Below, piece by piece: positions 61,261 through 64,000 of a DNA stretch of 64,000 nucleotides. Source of the stretch: Paraspadella gotoi. Its lineage: Eukaryota > Chaetognatha. The stretch is taken from positions 5,441,210-5,505,209 of the forward strand of contig CM119266.1 in NCBI GenBank assembly GCA_051294375.1. Direction: 5' to 3'. Each line of letters opens with the position of its first letter. Within the stretch, counting starts at the first letter, position 1. The position numbers and the translations under genes were made by a program. The notes beneath the pieces are model-generated. The model was not told the DNA's origin and made no database searches. It was given only the letters and a program-made list of their open reading frames with translations.

Positions 61261-61261
61261 T

Positions 61262-61345
61262 AATTGGGTGGGGTGATTACCCCTGGCACCCATCACCAAC
61301 CCCAGGGGTGATTAACCCTATCACCAAACTGGGTGATTCACTACT
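61262..61345. repeat. GGGTGATTA short tandem/inverted words
   Basis: GGGGTGATTACCCC, GGGGTGATTAACCC and GGGTGATTCAC occur three times in 85 bp with dyad symmetry. Confidence 0.5.
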
Positions 61346-61426
61346 GAAAATGAGCGAAGGAAGACTTCCACCATTTTTCACGCGAGAGCAATTTCTCCGA
61401 CAGATGTAAAAGAGAGAGAGAGAGAG

Positions 61427-62335
61427 GTAAAAAATAGTAGACAGGAGAAAAAAGAAGAAGAGGACAAAACGTCTAAAGTTGTCGTCGTCGTTGTCGTCGT
61501 CGTTGTCGTCGTTCGTTGTCGTCGTCTTACTTTTCGACCGATAGACTAGAGTCTTTATCTCTCGAATTATATACGTATCGCTATTCTCCTTCACCCTGCC
61601 CTGCCTTACCCTCCTTCTCTTCGAGAACATGCTCGTACTTTCTCGCCCTGCCCTTTTCTTCGTGACATGCCCGTCCTTTCTTCGCCTGTCCTGCCTCACC
61701 CTGCCTTTTCTCTGACATGCCCGTCCTTTCTTTTGCCCTGCCCTGCCCTTACCCTTCTTTATCTTGGACTTGTCTTCCTTTCCTTCGCCCTGTCCTGCCT
61801 CACCCTGCCTTTTCTTCGTACTTGCCCGTCCTTTCTTTTGCCCTGCCCTGCTTTACCCTGTTTTTCATTCGTGGACTTGTCGTCCTTTCTTCGCCTTGCC
61901 TGCCTACTTGCCTTTCTTCGTGGACATGCTCGTCCTTTCCCTCGCTGCCATTGGGCCTTGCCCTTATTCTCCGCCATGGCACACCTCTCTGAAAGACCAT
62001 GCCATCCTTCCAACTTCTTAATGCCTAACATTCTTTTTGCCATCTGTGCAATCATTCTGGGAAAAAGTAACAAACAATACATCAAAATATTTAGGTTTTC
62101 CCTGCCTTTTTTTTCTTAAACCATGTCCGCTTCAATCTGCGCTCGTCCAGCATGCCGACCCCCTTGTTCCTTCCATGTCCGCCCCCAACAAAAAGCTCGG
62201 GCATTAAATTGCTCTTAATAAGTTAGAACGGACTCGATCTCACACTTCACAAATAATTTCCCTCATTATTTCTCTTTCTCTCTCGTCTCTCTGTCTTAAA
62301 TCCTATCAACGGATAATAAGCTTATCTTTCGGGGA

Positions 62336-62407
<72 letters not shown>
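61427..62407 (+). repeat. direct duplication, copy 1 (~980 bp)
   Basis: I see no base difference from 62999-63979 in the lines I compared. It contains (GTC)n, the CCTGCC minisatellite, a 'cggataataagcttatctttc' tail and (GA)n. Frames across it are repeat translations. Confidence 0.92.
61590..61975 (+). repeat. ~45-50 bp CCTGCC minisatellite
   Basis: Units of 'gacatgcccgtcctttcttc' + 'gccctgccctgccttaccctg' repeat about eight times with variable spacing. Confidence 0.8.
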
Positions 62408-62420
<13 letters not shown>

Positions 62421-62423
<3 letters not shown>

Positions 62424-62990
62424 CTATTTCCGCCGATCGAAACTCTGGCAGGGGGGTCCATTTAAAGCTATGTGTACGTTGTTGTAAAATGTCTACACTT
62501 ACCATTTTAAACTGATCTACACTAGTTTTTAAATTGTTAAGTTTAATGCTTTTTGTTTCTTTTTGCAAAACCACATTATTGTACCAGTTTTCCTTTCTTT
62601 GGCAGTAACAGAAAATGTTGCTCCCCTTTTATGTTGCATTTAATTATGCAGTTGCGGTCTCTCTCCTTCTATATCTTCCCCCTCTCTCATCTCTCTCCAT
62701 CTCTCTCTTCTCTCTNNNNNNNNNNNNNNNNNNNNNNNNNGATAGAGAGAGAGAGACGCAACTTGCATAAATTTAAATGCAACATAAAAGGGGAGCAACA
62801 TTTTCTGTTACTGCCAAGAAAGGGAAAACTGGTACATAATGTGTTTTTGCAAAAATGAAACAAAAAGCATTAAACTTAACAATTTTAAAAAAGTGTAGAC
62901 AGTTTAAAATTGTAAGGTAGACATTTTACACACGTACACATACTTTATGGACCTTGCCAGGTTTCGAATCGGCGGAAATTACGCCACTCT
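62421..62990. repeat. palindrome with gap at its centre
   Basis: 62421-62715 and 62741-62990 are reverse complements with many small indels ('tttccgccgat-cgaaa', 'ggcagtaacagaaaatgttg', 'tcccctttt-atgttgcattt'). N at 62716-62740 sits at the dyad. It separates the two direct copies. Confidence 0.88.
62716..62740. other. assembly gap (N)
   Basis: 25 undetermined bases at the centre of the palindrome, probably a standard-size gap. Confidence 1.
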
Positions 62991-62998
62991 CTCTCTCT

Positions 62999-63907
62999 GT
63001 AAAAAATAGTAGACAGGAGAAAAAAGAAGAAGAGGACAAAACGTCTAAAGTTGTCGTCGTCGTTGTCGTCGTCGTTGTCGTCGTTCGTTGTCGTCGTCTT
63101 ACTTTTCGACCGATAGACTAGAGTCTTTATCTCTCGAATTATATACGTATCGCTATTCTCCTTCACCCTGCCCTGCCTTACCCTCCTTCTCTTCGAGAAC
63201 ATGCTCGTACTTTCTCGCCCTGCCCTTTTCTTCGTGACATGCCCGTCCTTTCTTCGCCTGTCCTGCCTCACCCTGCCTTTTCTCTGACATGCCCGTCCTT
63301 TCTTTTGCCCTGCCCTGCCCTTACCCTTCTTTATCTTGGACTTGTCTTCCTTTCCTTCGCCCTGTCCTGCCTCACCCTGCCTTTTCTTCGTACTTGCCCG
63401 TCCTTTCTTTTGCCCTGCCCTGCTTTACCCTGTTTTTCATTCGTGGACTTGTCGTCCTTTCTTCGCCTTGCCTGCCTACTTGCCTTTCTTCGTGGACATG
63501 CTCGTCCTTTCCCTCGCTGCCATTGGGCCTTGCCCTTATTCTCCGCCATGGCACACCTCTCTGAAAGACCATGCCATCCTTCCAACTTCTTAATGCCTAA
63601 CATTCTTTTTGCCATCTGTGCAATCATTCTGGGAAAAAGTAACAAACAATACATCAAAATATTTAGGTTTTCCCTGCCTTTTTTTTCTTAAACCATGTCC
63701 GCTTCAATCTGCGCTCGTCCAGCATGCCGACCCCCTTGTTCCTTCCATGTCCGCCCCCAACAAAAAGCTCGGGCATTAAATTGCTCTTAATAAGTTAGAA
63801 CGGACTCGATCTCACACTTCACAAATAATTTCCCTCATTATTTCTCTTTCTCTCTCGTCTCTCTGTCTTAAATCCTATCAACGGATAATAAGCTTATCTT
63901 TCGGGGA

Positions 63908-63979
<72 letters not shown>
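62999..63979 (+). repeat. direct duplication, copy 2 (~980 bp)
   Basis: Offset of 1572 bp from copy 1 at both ends; runs into N at 63980. Confidence 0.92.
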
Positions 63980-64000
63980 NNNNNNNNNNNNNNNNNNNNN
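63980..64000. other. assembly gap (N) at window end
   Basis: Undetermined bases to the end of the window. Confidence 1.

Noticed and set aside
61667-62119. 150-residue frame duplicated at 63239-63691
   Set aside because: It is the translation of the CCTGCC minisatellite; the duplicate is exact because the DNA is.

Overview
This is eukaryotic nuclear DNA from an animal, read from a draft assembly. The evidence is two spliced genes of metazoan families with canonical GT-AG introns: an otopetrin proton channel and the N-terminal half of an Iroquois (Irx) homeobox protein. The rest is nuclear tRNA-Lys genes, a decayed non-LTR retrotransposon and a very heavy load of (GA/CT)n microsatellites. The Irx N-terminus looks protostome-like and an arthropod is plausible, but I cannot name the organism. 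Eleven runs of N are assembly gaps, and several stretches look like uncorrected long-read sequence or haplotype mis-joins.

Layout. 1-8.4 kb: intergenic; GA/CT, ATAA, ATCT and purine/pyrimidine-only blocks, degenerate TTAGGG-like repeats, and dispersed repeats. 8.49-10.73 kb: a secreted EGF-like protein gene of unknown family, interrupted by stops and frame breaks. 11.89-12.53 kb: a non-autonomous element carrying a 22-23 bp minisatellite. 12.56-13.01 kb: the cysteine-rich terminal exon of an unidentified gene. 13-19.4 kb: intergenic, with a CpG-rich island at 16.3-16.6 kb. 19.51-29.20 kb: a 12-exon otopetrin gene on +, with three antisense tRNA-Lys(TTT) genes inside its introns. 30.8-33.2 kb: LINE remnant, followed by a three-unit CT-rich tandem repeat. 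33.8-41.6 kb: intergenic. 41.65-56.38 kb: four coding exons of Irx; the homeodomain exon is not seen and should lie further downstream or in a gap. 56.4-64 kb: low-complexity sequence, gaps and duplicated minisatellite modules.

The most notable features are structural. The last Irx intron contains a large inverted mosaic: 48.25-50.95 kb recurs inverted at 53.69-56.05 kb, 45.04-45.25 kb recurs inverted at 56.08-56.28 kb, and exons 2-3 recur inverted at 52.2-53.64 kb. The inverted arm lacks the roughly 3 kb that holds the repeat-element copies. A segment of about 980 bp is repeated without a visible difference 1572 bp downstream, separated by a palindrome. (GA)n tracts begin within about 20 nt of five of the sixteen intron donors in the two recognised genes, always purine-rich on the transcript strand. 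The 3' end of otopetrin exon 7, donor site included, is tandemly duplicated in its intron. No new multi-gene system is evident; the interest lies in repeat biology, splice-site/microsatellite association and gene integrity.
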